Shown: piece by piece, positions 1 to 15,000 of the stretch
How the letters are laid out: the number at the start of each line of letters is the position of its first letter
Numbering within the stretch: the first letter of the stretch is position 1
Source of the DNA: Astropecten irregularis
Taxonomy: Eukaryota; Echinodermata; Asteroidea; Paxillosida; Astropectinidae
Length of the DNA stretch: 64,000 nucleotides
Assembly: GCA_963971285.1 (NCBI GenBank)
Contig: OZ020245.1
Coordinates: forward strand, 24,318,983 to 24,382,982
Direction: 5' to 3'
Position numbers and translations under genes: made by a program
Notes under the pieces: model-generated
Databases searched by the model: none
Told to the model about the DNA's origin: nothing
The model's input: the letters and a program-made list of their open reading frames with translations, nothing else

Positions 1-3000
1 GTGCCTTGCAGACTAGCCTGTACAGCTCAGTGGATAGGCTGGGTGCATCACCAGATATAGTGTTGTTCATGACACTAGGATGCTCATTAGCCCAGAGTGT
101 GCAGACTGTGTGGGCTACAGTGTAGATATTCTTGGATACAGCAGGAGACACAGTGTACTCAGAGAGCTCCCTGAGAAAGAATGGGAGTAAAAAAAAGAAA
201 TTAAAAAGTTTGTGATATCTATGCAGTACTGACAGCAATAGTATGCATAAATGTGGCATTATTTGGAGCTAAAGCAAAACTTTAAATTAAGGAACCGTTC
301 AGAAAACTATAAATTAGCAAATGGGAGCAGAAAAAGTGTTGGTCATTGAGGAAGCATTCCACTTGCTGCTGCTGCCAGCTGCAGTAGTTGCTCAAACAAG
401 GAGTCGCCCTTCTCCAATCAAGTGTATGTGTTGCCGCTGAATGCTCATCGGTGCTTGTGAGTGCCCCACAGAAAGTCTGCACCAGTATTAAGGAGGTTAT
501 GGGTTCAAATCCCTCTAAGGCCGGACACTCATTTCAAAAGCACTAACTATCACAGTGTTATATCAACGTCATGTCAACCCATCATTCAAAGATCTACTTA
601 AGAGCCTCGTCAGAAGACCACAGTGACGACTGTTAGAAACATACCTGCACATTTTCAATGCAATCTTGACCTGTCCAATTTCAGCTGCTCTCAGGGCCAG
701 CTGGCCTTTCAACTCCTCCTGGGACATGCCAAGGAGCTGACCAAGACTATACACACAAAAAAACAACGACAAAACAGTCAGTGTTATTGCCAGGGCTTTT
801 CAAATTACTCGTTTTGATGTGTTTTTAGCTTTAGAACATTTCTTTATACCAAAAGGGTTTACCTAATTTTTCTTTCTTCCCACAATATACTAAGCCTACC
901 TTAATAGCACAAAACATTAAAAAAACAAAATCAAAACAAGTAATAAACAGCTGCAAGCTGCTCATCAACCAAAATAATGACCCAAAATATTATATAAAAT
1001 TTTGATCACATTTTTATCCTAGCAGGATCTTTCTCAAAAGAATGAATGACAATCTTTCTTATGCTTAAATAGATGCATTTATAGGATCTTTAGATAATTT
1101 TTTTTTTTTTTAATTTGTCTTTTCAGAGGAAATTTACTTGTATAATCTGGAGAAGTTCCTCCCTGTTGCTTTCCTTTGCTTCTTTTCTCCATTGTATTTG
1201 TTGTCATTCTGTAAACATACAAACAAATAATTTCAGTATTTCAATGTATGAAAGGAATACAGCGGAACGCCGATATAACAAACACCTCTATACATTCTGC
1301 TATGTCTAACATTATCCTTGAGTCCCAATTTTTGTTTACTGAAACTATGCCAAACATTTCTGTGTCAAAAGATAAACATAAGATTTTTATACAGAAACGT
1401 GAAAATACACAGGAAATATGTTTGTTTTCTTTTGACAGTTCAATGCATGAGGCAATTTCTCAGGTCATCTAGCTATTTTTCAGTCATTGCAACATTCCAG
1501 TTACTTCAAGATGTATTCCAATCAAGCATCACCAGTTTGAAATTCACTGACTTATTGACTAAGTAGTTTTCGGATCAGTTGACCTACCTCGTCATTGGCG
1601 GATCCGCTTTTCTTTCCATAGAATGCCGCCAAGTGTTTGGTCAAGAGTGCCTTCCTCACACCAGGCTTTTTAAACTGCTCCAGAGACAAGAACTCGTTGT
1701 ACTCAACCTTAAGGACGGAGAAAACAGGAAACGAACAACAAACAAAAAATGATTAGTGAGAGAAAGCTTACTGTGAACAAAAAAGCAGATGAGGAGACAA
1801 AACTTCATGAGAGATCAATCAATCAATCAGTGGGAGCATGCGCTGCAGCAGCGCGTTGCAGCAACTACCTTCAAAAGGTTCTCCTTCGGTCTTATGATGG
1901 CCATCCCCCAGGCACCCACACAATGAAGCCTCTTATGTAAGGATTCAAAGGCAACAATGTGGTTAGACCAAAAGCAATCAGCAGAAAATGTTTGTGATTC
2001 TACCTCAATTCCAGAGTGTCAATACCTGTAATGCTACCATGCTCTTGAAGTCTCTCTGGAGGTCTTGAAGATCTCTCAGATCGGAGGGATCTGATGTTTT
2101 ACCCAGGAGGAACTTCAGGATGCTGATGGCTCCTTTGGTGACTAAGATAATCTCCTTCTTGTCCTGTTAGGGGATATTAGAGGTATCCTTAAGTAAAATG
2201 TCTGAGGTCAGGAATGATGTAAGATAGATTGACCTAAACTTTTCACGTTCAGTAAATTATCTTGGTGCTTATAAGCAGATGTATGAGATTTTTACGGAGC
2301 ATTTATGGATGTTGAACTTTATCGAAAACAAATTGAGCTTCTCATTGGCAAGAGTAAGGTCGACTTAAGATCTTAGGCTTATCTGAGTGAAATCACACAA
2401 ATGGACTTCATCATCCTTTAGACTTACTTCGGCGTCCAAGTTGAAATGTGGGGGTTCGTTAAGGATGACCTTTGACCAGGTCACGACCCTTCTGGAACAT
2501 TCCACTGCCTCCGAGGGTTTCATGGATGACAGTAGCTCCATGCAGTCTTGAATCTGTACGAAAAGGGTCAAAGAATAAAACAATGCCATATAATACCTTA
2601 GTGTTGCACATATTTTCTATGAGAAATTGATAAGCAGAACTGTTCATAACGAAATATTTCCAGGTCTGCATCAACACATTCCACCTTAGAATAGCTTTTA
2701 GATTTACTTGGTTGGCTTGTTTGAATGTGAACAAACACATGGTTCTGATCCTCTCATCCACGTATGTGTATCTTTACTGCATGTTCTTGTCCTCTTGTCA
2801 TTTAACCTTTGAGAAAGATCCTGCAAGGAATTCAAGATGTCAGGCCCTCCTATAAACTCCAAGCAAATTCATGGTGCTGAAATTCACAGAGCGAACGCCA
2901 CCATCAGTAACAAACAGTGACAATAAAAGCATTTGGAAGAAACTGACCCTGTCCCGTTGAATGAGTGACTTGAGCCTGAAGATGTAGACATCGCCGGGTG

Positions 3001-6000
3001 CTAGGTGGTTGTAGGCCTTGGTGACTTGCAAGGCATCCTCCAAGCAATGAGGCTGATCGCTGGATAGGATGTACTTGATCACCGTCTGTAAAATGCGTCA
3101 GAAAACATGAACATCTCAGGATCAAAACCTGGTCTTGCTCATTTTTTCCCATATACAATATTAATATTTACAGGTAGCATAAGGGATTGGTGAAGTTGTA
3201 TTTTGGGTAGAAGGTATTTATTTTTGTCATCTGATTTTCAAAATGCATATAATGATCAGAGATGCATTTGGCAAATGCCAACAAAATCTGAAAATGATTT
3301 ATTTGTGTTATAGCAGGATAGTCATTTATGCTCTGTGTGTAGACACACAGCACGGTACAGCAGTGCCGCAGAAAATAAGTGAATATCATCAAATGAGACT
3401 TGGAAATAAATTGTACAATTCAAAACATTTCAAGGAAAAAAAAATCTGACTTTGGGTGAAAAACAGAATACAAATCTGATTTCAGATTAAAATCTGAAAA
3501 GATGTATCTACCCGTGAAAATCTCAAAAATTGCTATTTTTTATTTTACAGTTTCTGTGAGGACTTCTTTATTACGTTTTAACTTGCAGCGTGATCATTAA
3601 TTCTACGTACCTGCGCATTATCCATGCGCACATCATCATGTCGGAGGTCGTAGTTGGCCAACATCTTCTTGAGTTGTACTAGCTTGTGTTTGCCACGCAA
3701 CTCTTCAACTCTGTGGGGTTGTACAAAGCAATAGCAACCATTAACCCAGTCGCTACCATGCCAAAAATATCTCTGAGATTTGCACCATAACTCCCAAACC
3801 TGGAAATACCAGTATAACTCTGATAGGATCAAAACATCAGGCCCTCGTAACTCTTCTAAGCATGTTATATTATTTCATATTATTATTTCGGTTGATGAGC
3901 AGTTTGCAGCAGTTTATTATTTGTGCTTAAGTAAATTAATTGGATCATCTTCTCTTGGGCTTAATTTCTGATGAGTGGTGAGAACTCTGTACTCACTTTG
4001 GATGTTTGAGGGACAAGCCTTGCTGTACAAGTTTCTCCATCTTGTCATTCCATGGCATGCAAGCATTCAACATCAGTGAATAGATACCAAGGCACTTACA
4101 CTGTATGTAGAACAACCAAACATGGAGTGGTAAAATCCCACACAAAATATGGAGAAGGGCAATATGAAAATGTAACATTTAATTTGGCACAATTTAGTCG
4201 GGACAGGATACAAAGATACAACAGTGCCCCAAAAAGACCCCCTCAAACAAGTCAACGAATAAACAGATGGATATAAAACCAACATACAAACAAATGAACA
4301 AATGAACTAACCAATGAACAGATGAAGAAATGAACCAAATGATACAAACAAATAAATAAACAAATGAAAAACAGCAAAGTAAAGAAGAACAAAGAAAAAA
4401 CACACAAAGTTGAAAACAAACAAACAGATAAACCAAATGGATACATCAACATACAAACAAACAAATGGATAAGCAAATGAACAGATGAAGAAATGAACAA
4501 ACTGAAACAAATAAACAAATAAAGAAGAAAACAGCAAGATAAAGAAGAACAAAGAAAACAGCCACACCAACAAATGGAACTAGTTACAGACCAACAAGCA
4601 AATGAACAAAGGAACAAATGATAATGAACACACAAACACTCAAATATGCAAACTGACCATCAGACCAACCCACAAACCTCAATGTCTTTGATGCAGTGGA
4701 TGACAGCTATGGCCTTAGCCTCCCAGAACGCCTCGTATACATAGGTAGCTCTACGTCCTTGAGCATAACACTTCAATAGATCCTGACAAACAGAGATACA
4801 TCAACCAAGACAAATATCATGTTTAATTACTGGTAGCATCTAATTACTGAAATGGTGGCACTCGTGTGATATGTAGGCCTTTGGATTGATCCTGCGTTAG
4901 GTCCAGATTATCGGGGGCAGTTTGGAGATGGCATTTCTTCTTAACGACCATGTATTCAAATGCCACCTCTTTCCAGGGATAATTCACGGCTGAAGTGGTT
5001 TTGGCTGTTCGTGAGGTCACCTAACACGGCGCTATAACGCATGCGCACTTATGATGAAAGCAGCTGTGCGATATGAATTATGAGGAGACACCTGATGATG
5101 ACTGGAGCAGGCTAGTTGAAACGTTGAGACCTTACCAGAAGTGCGACGAAATAAGAAGCACGAAAGTACAAATGAATATTACATGGTGTTTTTGCAAACT
5201 GATCCACATACCAATTGTCACCATGCAAAGCCTCAAATCTTTCTTGAATTTTATCTGCAAAATTGTCCCCAAACCCAACATGTTCGGCGCATCCCAACAA
5301 GCATCCACACTATGGGTTTGCCGGGGATAATCAGGACCTAGTCTGAATGCAGTGTTATAGCAACAAACACAGAGAGAGAGAGAATGAAGTCTGACCTGTA
5401 TGTACTGCAGCAGTAACTTGTCCTCATTTAGGTTGTGTTCCTGAATGTATGGTCGGACCAGTTTCTTTATGGTACCCTGGATCAGTTCAGGAGCTGCTAC
5501 ACGATCCAGCATGCGAAACACTAACGTGCTGGTAGTTTCCTGTCAACAGAAGACAAGTTAAAAAGGGTCAGGCCCTCCTAATACATTTATTACTTGCTCT
5601 TTATTGTCTTGTTTCACTTTTGAACTTACTAGTGTGTTGTGCAATTTTTTTGTTTTATACATACATGTTCATGGTTTATTCTGGTGTATATCACCCTTCC
5701 CAGAGATATCAAAAATGGCTGAGATTGCACCACAGAGCATCTAAGACCCCTTGGCCCTTAACTGGGCCATGGATCCCACTCCAAAATGGCTTCGCAGCTC
5801 GCAGATTATCTCCCAAATCCCAGCACGCCCTGACAAAAAAAAGGGTTCCCGCAGGCCTCCTCCCATGCCTCCCATCCAGTGGATCTGATAACAAGACCTA
5901 CCTGTGTGAACTCTGCTAGAGACAGCTTACACTGGTACTTGCTGTGTAGCCTCATCAGTTCCTTCAGATGTTTGATCAGTTCCTGGAGTCTACACACAGC

Positions 6001-9000
6001 TTCAGTGCAGTCGTACTCGGTATTCATCACCTAATTTACAAATTATGAGAAAAAAACATCATTTATCAAATTTCTGTACTAAATGACTAATTGCTTCTGT
6101 CCAAAGGTTAGGCTGGACTACATGAGTCCCAATGCCAAACAGACATTCATAAAAATTTCCCTGCTGTCTTTTTCCTTGTCTTTTTTCAAACTACTTCTTT
6201 CCCCCAAAAAAGATGCTTTACATGGTGCACCGTAAAATTTACTATTGTATTTGACAAAACAAAGAAAGAAAGTCATCTGAGATTGACAGTCATTTGTACA
6301 AATAATTTTGGAGAGGGTCATTGACTTACCTCCTTCTCAACTTGGACCGCCTCAGCAAGTTTCCTGGAGTTGCCAGCAGAAAGGTTGCAGACCTATTGAA
6401 ATAATCAATTACAAACAGAACGATATTGAGTGAGATTTGAAAATTGATGATATTGAGGACTTAAATTCCGTCATGAATGACCATGGCAAAGAGTAATTGA
6501 AAATTCATCAAAATCATCGAGAAAGATCTAAAGATAATAATATTATAAATACATAGTGGGTTGCTCTCCAATACCTCTGTGGAGAACTGGGCTGGAGTTG
6601 CAAGTTGCCGGCCACCAAACGATGAGGACTTGTGTTGGCTGGCAGTGAAGAAGAGCTCGGCAAACTCCAGGGAGTTGCCCGGCCAATCAATCTAGAAGAA
6701 TTTTTTAACAAAATAGAAGTCATAAGAGAAAGGTAGGAATCAGTGCTGACTGTTGGAGCAACGAGCTGAACTGGAGGCATATTGTCTGAGGGTAATACGC
6801 ATTATGTTGAGCCTGCTTTGTTTCGCCGCGGATCTTGGTCGGCATTATTTGATCTTACAAATCTACATCGCTGGCAGGCTACGCTTAAATGTGATCTAAA
6901 GCAGCTTTTGCACGCCGGATCACTGATCGCGTTGCTGAAACAAACAGGCCCATTGATAGTACTTGGATCAAGGACAAGTCTGGCTTGATCTGGCTTACTA
7001 TCAACATAGCAGTATCTGATATGCATTTCTATAGAGCTCAATGAAACATGGCACCCCATGGGTCCATAGGAATAGTGCACAAGGAAACAGATTGCGATGT
7101 CATCTTACAATCCTTTATGCTTGTGAAACAAGACAAGTGAAGAGCAGTACCTTCTCAGATATTTCCATACTTCTGGCTCTGTCTTCCATCCACTGAGCTA
7201 GAAATTTCTGGAGGAAACAAAGAAAGAAAGAAAGAAAGAAAGCCTTTTAGAAATATTGGCTTCGGCTTTGGCTTACAGCTCCGGCTCCATTTTGTGCATC
7301 CATAATCATAGAGGTTTTTTACATACTGCATCCAGGGGTGCATTCCATAAAAACAAAATGGAATGAGGCTTCTTTTGTCCACACAGAATGGCTATGATCA
7401 GTCTAAGAGATGGACCCGTGAGACCATGACAGCCTCTCTGAAGGCATGATCGGGTTCATCTACAAGCTTACAGCTTACCTTGCCCAGCGGGAACCTGTGA
7501 ATGACAAACGGGATCAAGTCTTCTCTGAGCCAGGGCAGAATCTCCGCCGATGGCGTACTCTCCGGGATGAACACAAGAACCGATTCCAGAATCTCCTTGC
7601 CTCCCGAGCTGAAGTTACTCTCAATATCAGCCTAATCAAATGACAGCCAGAAGCAAAAGATGAGTCAATTCTAAGCTGTGCCATGCTTTGCAATTAAGAA
7701 AAACTAGATAGCAATACTGGGGTCCAGCTTTTTTCATTAGGAATAGGAAACAGACATCCGGCTTCTTGTCTGACATCCTCATACTTTTATTTCAGGTTCG
7801 TTTCAGGTTCGTTTTTATTCCATACAAGTAATAAAATGCAGCAAACTGCTCATCAACCAAAATAATGACCTGAACTATATAAAATGCTTGAAAGTTAAAA
7901 ACCCTTGTAGCACAGGAGAGAAACAACGCACAACTCTACCAACATATGACCCAAGCTGGGATCGAACCAAGGCCACATTGATTAGAAGCGAGTGCCTATA
8001 AATGAACTAGCCACCTATGCCCTACCTATGTAACAACAAAACACGAGACAAGCCAATATTGTTGCGCCCATGAAGGCATGATAACTTGTCTCATGGAGGG
8101 CGCTATAACATAACTAGGGCCAGAGCCGTAAATTAAGAGAGTTTGGCCAACTCGGTTTCAGGCATCTCATTTATGATTGGTCAATAGCCCTCACGTGACT
8201 ACAAGGCGCCATGTTGGGGACCAACTTTGAGTCAATCAACTGCAATGTTTCACATCTGCCTTTGCCCTATATTCAGGAGAAATGCACATTCCATGGTTTC
8301 ATGATCACAACAAATGGCACACCATTGTAAAGAGGAATAAGGAAGCTTTCTAATGATTTCAGTTTCACCGTTCATAGATCCGTAACAAAAAAGATATAAT
8401 CTCTCAAACTTGAGTTGCAGAACTTTTTTGAGGTTTTTTTTAGACACACAACCGTTGCTAAAATAGTTTGTGCGCCCGCACGCGCGTGTGTACGCGCATC
8501 CCCTGTAGGTCCCTAACATGGCGTAGTTGGCCAAACTCTCTTTATTTACGGCTCTGACTAGCTCAGGGTAGCTATTTTGTGAACTGGCAGTCTCTCGCTA
8601 GGAAGTGACGGGTACCAACCTTGTGCCTGCGCCATATGATGACAGCTTTGGCAATCTGGGCCACCGACAGCCAGTGCAGTAACTCCTGCAGCAGGTCAGC
8701 ATGCAAGAAATGATCCCATCGATGGATACTGCAAGCAGAATTAAACATGTGCTGTATCATTCAAACAAGTATTCCACCAAAGAGACCGGGGGTCGATTTC
8801 ATGAAGCCCTACCATCGATCGTAACTCAAGTTACGCAGGATAACCCACCGTAGGGGGCTTATCCTATATAGGAGTGCAATGCATCATAAGTCCTGCGATT
8901 GATAGTTACGATGTTACGATGAGTTCGGTGAAATCGAGCCCTGATCCATCATCAGATACAGTGAAAGTCAATTTGGGACATGCACCGCCAACACAGGGGT

Positions 9001-12000
9001 GGATAGCTCAGTTGGTAGAGCACCGGTGCAGTATTCCGGAGGTTGTAAATTTGAATCCCGCTCCAGTCAAATTTTGTTCATTTTCCAATGTCTTAAAATG
9101 AATCATCAGTTTCCCTCAGTATGATGGTCATTTGATGATTATCCCATGAAACTAAGTTATCATGTCAACACTTCAAATTGACAGATGCCCTTCAAATCAG
9201 AACAAAATTTGTGTATGAAATACAACAATGGCAATCAGAAGCTGTGCTTAGGTTTTAATCAAGGGTTCAAATCTGCTGATGATGCAACGTGAACACCATA
9301 GCAAATGTATAGTCTAGCCCGTGTGAAATGTTTTTACCTGTATTGTTGACAGCCAAACACCATTTGGAAAGTTCCAAGTCGGTGTAGAACTTCTAGCACC
9401 TAAAGGGGAGACAAACAAACCAATGAGCAGTTCAGCAGACACCCAAAAAAATGTAAACACATTGCATTTTGAATCATTTTAATCAAAATCAATAACCACT
9501 ACATGAATGACGCAAGTAAGGGGCAGTCCATAAAGTAGCTTGGGGCCACGCAATGATAATCTACTCATGAACTGTGTTAGTGGCACCTTTGAGGATTGTA
9601 GTAAGTACCGTTGTTCATTCTTTGATAATTGACAGAATAAAATTAAAGAATAACTAAACTAATTCAATCATCAAATAACCACAAGGGAAATGTGAACAAA
9701 GAAAAATTGACTGGAGCAGGACTCGAACCGGCGACCTCCTGGATACTGTACAGGCGCTCTACCAACTGAGCCATCCAGTTGGGCTGTCAATTATCTTTGT
9801 TCGTTTGGCAGTCAGAAACGGTATTCAGGAGATTGCCGATTCGAATCCCGCTCCATTAAATTTTTCTTTGTTCACTTTTCAATGAATAAATAAACTAACT
9901 GAACTATATGCAGGTTTCCAAGGTATGCCCTGTTTAATGTGCACCGGGGTCAATTTCATGAAGCCCTACGATCAATTGTAACTTGAGTTATGAAGGATAA
10001 CCCATCGTATCCTACGCAGGGCTGCAATGCATCATAAATCCTAGTCGATGGATAGTAAGTTATGATGAGTTTGATGACATTGACCCCTGTGTCCTAATAG
10101 GGATTTCCACCCCCAAGAATACACTTCTTAGTCCTGGCCACCAACCTGGCCATTCAAGAAGACCTCAGACTGCTCAGTTAAACTTACAATATTGTGAAAA
10201 AATTAATGAATGAACAAGATACACATGTAAGGTGAACAGACTTACTCTTGTCATGAGGGATGAGGTGGGAAGGCTGCTGTCTTCAACTTGTTGCTCCAAT
10301 GCCTTCTGTCTAGAGAGCTTTGCAGAGGAAAAAAGCGAAAGATGGAAAGAGAACAAAAGAAATGTGACTCAATAAATGCTGCAATGTCATTCATGATTTT
10401 TCGTCGGGGAGACAGAATTATGCAAATCAGGCTTGTCCTTCACTGACGTAGATAAGCACTGACGTCAATACACCACTTGGGCATTGAGATTTGTTCTATT
10501 CGGTTTTTGTAAATGTACGGGATTATCCAAACATGAACTTGCTGAAACGCGGACCTGTCCTTCATTTTTCTGATATCATCCTCGTGTGTTAGACCTGATT
10601 AGACAAATTTCCATGAGGTGAGATTGCCCTGCAACGAGTGGGCTGGTCATGACACCACAGGGCAAAAATGCACCCAGTGTGGGAATGGAAGGAGGGTGGA
10701 CAATGGTCATAAGACATACCCTTGTGCGGGCGTAGCTGACCAGCTGGAACATGGCCTGGAAGGTCGGCAGAGTGGCCTGGATGCACTTCTCCGTCACAAA
10801 GGCCTCGTCCGGGATGTGATCCAGACACTCGATGAGATCACTGATCAGCGGGGACTCCTCGGTGTCTAAGCGCAGGGACTGGGTCCAAGGAGATGCCCTC
10901 TCAAGAAGGGTGCTCGCTTTGACTTTGAAGACCAGCTGAGCAAATGTATTCATTGTCAAAATCAAATTGTAAAACAGCCATCATTTAATCAGAATCCAAA
11001 CATAATTTCATTAACAATTGAGATCATGCTGCAAATGCATATGCATATCTTAACATGAATAATTCATGAATAATTCATGAATGATCAATTAATAATTCAC
11101 GATTGACACCTCCTCACCTCCTCGTCCAGCATGAAGAGCTTGGCAAACTGCAGGGCATCCTCAAACTTCTGCTTGTGGAGAAGACGGTGGAACCTGGTCT
11201 CAGGGAGGGCCTCTGTCAGACAGCGAACACGAAGAGAGGAGATCAACCCTGTTGTAGTTCCGTCATCATCGTCATCGTCACAAGCGCCCTCTATCAGAAA
11301 AATGGTTTCCTGTTGGATGAAATCATGCGAAATGAAATACAGTAATATCAATTTCTTTCACATTTATTTAGGTATTGAGACTCATATCTGTCACATATTT
11401 TTTTGTTACCTCAATTTGTAATATCTGTCCCGTCATGGAGTATGGAGACCATCAAACACCAGGGGCCAATTTCATGGCCCTGCTAAATTTCTGTCTTAAT
11501 AAAAACAGGATTAACAACACATTTCCATGTGTTGTGTATCGCTTGCGATTGTTCTTTGGCTGTTGTTCGCTCACTATGAACATCAAATGGTATGTTTAAT
11601 GGTGGTTTGTTTCATTAAGCAAAACATTCTGTGCTTAGCAATTTTGTTTGTGCTTAACAGCTCCATGAAATTGACCCCTGTTAACATACCTGGTTTGGGA
11701 GGACCTTAGCTAACGTTGCAAAGCCACCTACAGTCAGAGTGTACGTGCACTGTAAGCCAGGCAGGCTGAAGACTTTAAGGTAGCAGTCTGGTTCCGGCAT
11801 GGTCAGGACTACGAGCTGCAGCCTGGTCTGGTCTGCGGCCATCTGACTGTTGAGTAGAATTGGATTAGTTTATGGATTTATAAAGATTACATTTCCATGT
11901 AGAAGGGACGGTTCTGTAATAAGTACTATATAAGCACTAATGCTTTCAAAAATATCGGAGAAAAGATTTTTAAAATCCCATGGGCATTTTTCACCGTTTT

Positions 12001-15000
12001 CTCAAAAAGTAGGCACCGCACGGGATTGGGAACTTCACAGATGACTGTTATTGTATCTTCCTTGATATTTTTGCCCATGAATCTGCATTTCTTTGACAAA
12101 AACCAAAGTATGACGTTACATCTAAGTAAGGACAAGGAGGGTTTTCTAGAAAAGACCTACTGCAATATAGATCACATTAGTTGAGGTCGTTTGGGAAATA
12201 TAAAGCTACCTGATTTTATCACCGGTGTTGACAGAGTTGACATTCATCAAGAGGAAATCCTGGACCAATATGTCAGGCCAGAAAGCCACCATCAGTAATG
12301 ACTGTAAGTCCCAAGCACTCATAGTATGCTGCAAATGCACCAAGAATGTGTATTTATGAAAACTTGAACAACAAATACTGTCAAAAGAAACGATAACTTA
12401 GAATCCTCTATTTTCTTTCTAAGGATAATTGGTTGCAAATGAGCTGGGGCCCAATTTCATGAAATCCGTTACGGCCTATTTTTGTGCTTACAGGCACTGC
12501 TTCATGTGAAATCTATTTCATGGATTCCATAAGCAAGACTTTTGGCACTTCGGTTAGTGAAGAATTTCTAGGGTAACCTTGATTTTTTTTCTGCTAACGC
12601 GCTGTCATATGCAATCTGCAGAAAGCCCTTGCTTAATGTAGCAAGAAAGAAAACTATCCAGTGAAATATGCTATTACCATAACCAAACAAAGTCTGCTAT
12701 CGTAAGCGAAGACTTTTTGCTTAAGGAAATGGATTCCATAAAATTTGGCCCAGAACACAACGACATGCAGGGGATAATACTGGTACTACAAAAAAATGGA
12801 AAGGATTTGCAAGAAGGGGGAACTTACACTTTCGTCAAGAAGAAACAGGAACTGTCCATCTCCACTCACCCGACACTTCAAGACCCCACCACCTAAGAGG
12901 ATGTCAAACATTTACAACAAATAAATCAAGAAAACAAATAAAAAGAAAAGCCTTCAAACATTTGGTTTATAGTCGTGTCAACATGTTACAATCTTTGGCA
13001 TTGTCGGTTTGATACCTCCATCCAATTACACATAAATCTAAATCTTCTCAAAATATTATATCTACATTTGTGTTTGAGAAAAAGTAAAGATTTTGAATAA
13101 ATTAATAAATCGATGAATGATTTGGACACTCAGGATGAAGTAGATATGTGAATGAGAGAATGCCTACTCTCTATGAAAGTCAGAATGAAACCGTCTAGTT
13201 CCAAGACTCACCGTCAAAATAGTCACCAGTAATTTTACGGACAAGGTCCAGAGCACCACTGCCGGTCCTAGTCCACAGACCGATGACAGCATCTCCATAG
13301 CCCTACAAAAATGAGACATGCAAAGGCAATTTAATATCAATGAATGATTCCCAATTTTCAAATCTTCGTTATTTTAAGAGCCTTTACCAAAGCAGGCTTG
13401 AGACTAGGCTTGGGACTTATTTTTGCTTCCGCTATTTGAGGTCCACAAAGCAAAATGAAGGGATTGGGCCACATGACGAAGCCGAAGAAAGGCTCCAGCT
13501 TTGACATTTCATTTAGGACACAAAATGGAGGAAGCAAAATAAATCCCAAGCCTAGCCGCCTTCATGAGCCTTTTGGAGGTATTGTTCTGACACAAAAGGG
13601 CGCAGTTAAGGGAATACAGTGCCCAAAAATGTAAGCTTTTCTAATAAGCTGGTAGGGAGTTGAGAGGAGCTACTTGTTTTATTCTAGCAATGTTTCATTT
13701 GTTATGTGGGACGTGGGAAAAACTGTGGATCACTCAATTGGAGAACAACAAAATATAAGGCTACGTACAATGTATTGCAATAGATGGGCGAAACTTGAAA
13801 TTTCCATGGCCATTTCCATAAATACGTATACGTTTCTTATTTGCTTGAATCATTTTCAGAATGCTCTGGACCACGATAACATGAGCAAAACGTTGAGTTT
13901 TAATCTCATACTCAATACTCAAGAGCATGCCTCTCACTGAATATTTCTCAAACCTTGGCCACGGTTGTGCTCGGTTTTTCTGCTACATCAATGATCTCCA
14001 GAACAACATTCCTTGCTAGATCACACAATCTCCTTCAATGGTCCGTTTTTTAATCCTCCCTCAAAACCCACTTGATCCGAAAGATTTTTGCACAAAGTCA
14101 TGAGCAAAAATGAGCTAAAGTTTACACAACCGGACAGAGGATAAAGAAAATAGAAATTTTCTACTTGTTTTTACAGGGTAAACTCCACGAATCTGTCACA
14201 ATTTGTGATCTGCAAAGATGAAAACGAAGCTAAAGTTTGTTATTTCAAGCCGTCACAAGAGTGGAAAAGGAGATTACTTACACACGTAATGATCAAGGTC
14301 TTTTTCAGGTACGTGGCCGTGGTGAAGTAGCAGACTGAATCGGTGTGCGCAACGCTCGTGCCAAGACTCTCCATGTGGATACTGGCCTGCAACTGGACAA
14401 TGACATAGAGACCACCAAAATTCCACGGGACGTTATTGGATATAACAACCGGGCAAGGAGAAATTGACTGTTTAACAACCGTAAGACTTGAGAGGTAAAT
14501 ATTCTGGCAATAACATTCAAAATGTCTGCTCAAAGTGATCACATACCTCTTTAGCCAGTTTAAGATCCCTTGCTTCAATCGCTATTAATTTTGAAAGAAA
14601 AAAAAAGAGTACATTTTACTAAAAAATATGCTTGCCGCCCTTAAAACATACATGAAATAATCACTCTAAATTGAAAAGAAAAGAATGAAAGAACCTTTTC
14701 ATCTCTAAGAGACTAACAAATGATATGTTTGCTTGGAGTTAGCAGGGCCTCACATTTCAATCTTAGCAGGATCCTTTTTTTATGTATTTCATTTCATTAT
14801 TTTGATTGATGAGCAGTAATTTACTTGTATAAATTATATGTGTTTCTTTTACATTTTGTGAATCTTGGAAATATGACTGAAAAACTAAATAGCACCTTGG
14901 TTCAATTTTTCCAAGTTGATTTTGGAAAATCTGAAGAGACGTCCATCGGCCGAAAGTATCAGGAGGTCATACACAGCTGTTGGAATAAAATCATTAATAG

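Larger units (their letters stand above)
1..10935 (-). other. KNTC1: KNTC1 exons for the start of the alpha-solenoid (about residues 432-1165)
   Basis: Proposed coding exons, 5' to 3' on the minus strand: 10935-10720, 10305-10246, 9399-9338, 8728-8620, 7631-7479, 7207-7151, 6691-6575, 6392-6330, 6030-5902, 5539-5396, 4782-4678, 4100-3997, 3710-3611, 3085-2948, 2553-2428, 2163-2026, 1707-1588, 736-645, 170-1. Most are phase 0 at both ends. Phase forced the choice of acceptor in two cases: 10305 rather than 10309, and 736 rather than 746. The encoded chain is helix-rich, as expected for the Rod solenoid that is related to NBAS/COPI-type tethering subunits (family knowledge). Introns hold SINEs, short MITEs and a long AAAC/AAAT-rich low-complexity tract (4224-4660). 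Confidence 0.87.

Noticed and set aside
4194-4635. Long Cys/Phe/Leu-rich minus-strand frames
   Set aside because: They come from an AAAC/AAAT low-complexity tract inside a KNTC1 intron.
9709-9780. Working tRNA gene on the minus strand
   Set aside because: A and B boxes are good, but the tail is shared with two other copies and the acceptor stem does not close; better read as a SINE.
13956-14030. Minus-strand frame LARNVVLEIIDVAEKPSTTV as an extra KNTC1 exon
   Set aside because: It looks protein-like, but the exons on both sides (14282-14392 and 13212-13302) join directly in phase and match the family without a gap; including it would break the frame.
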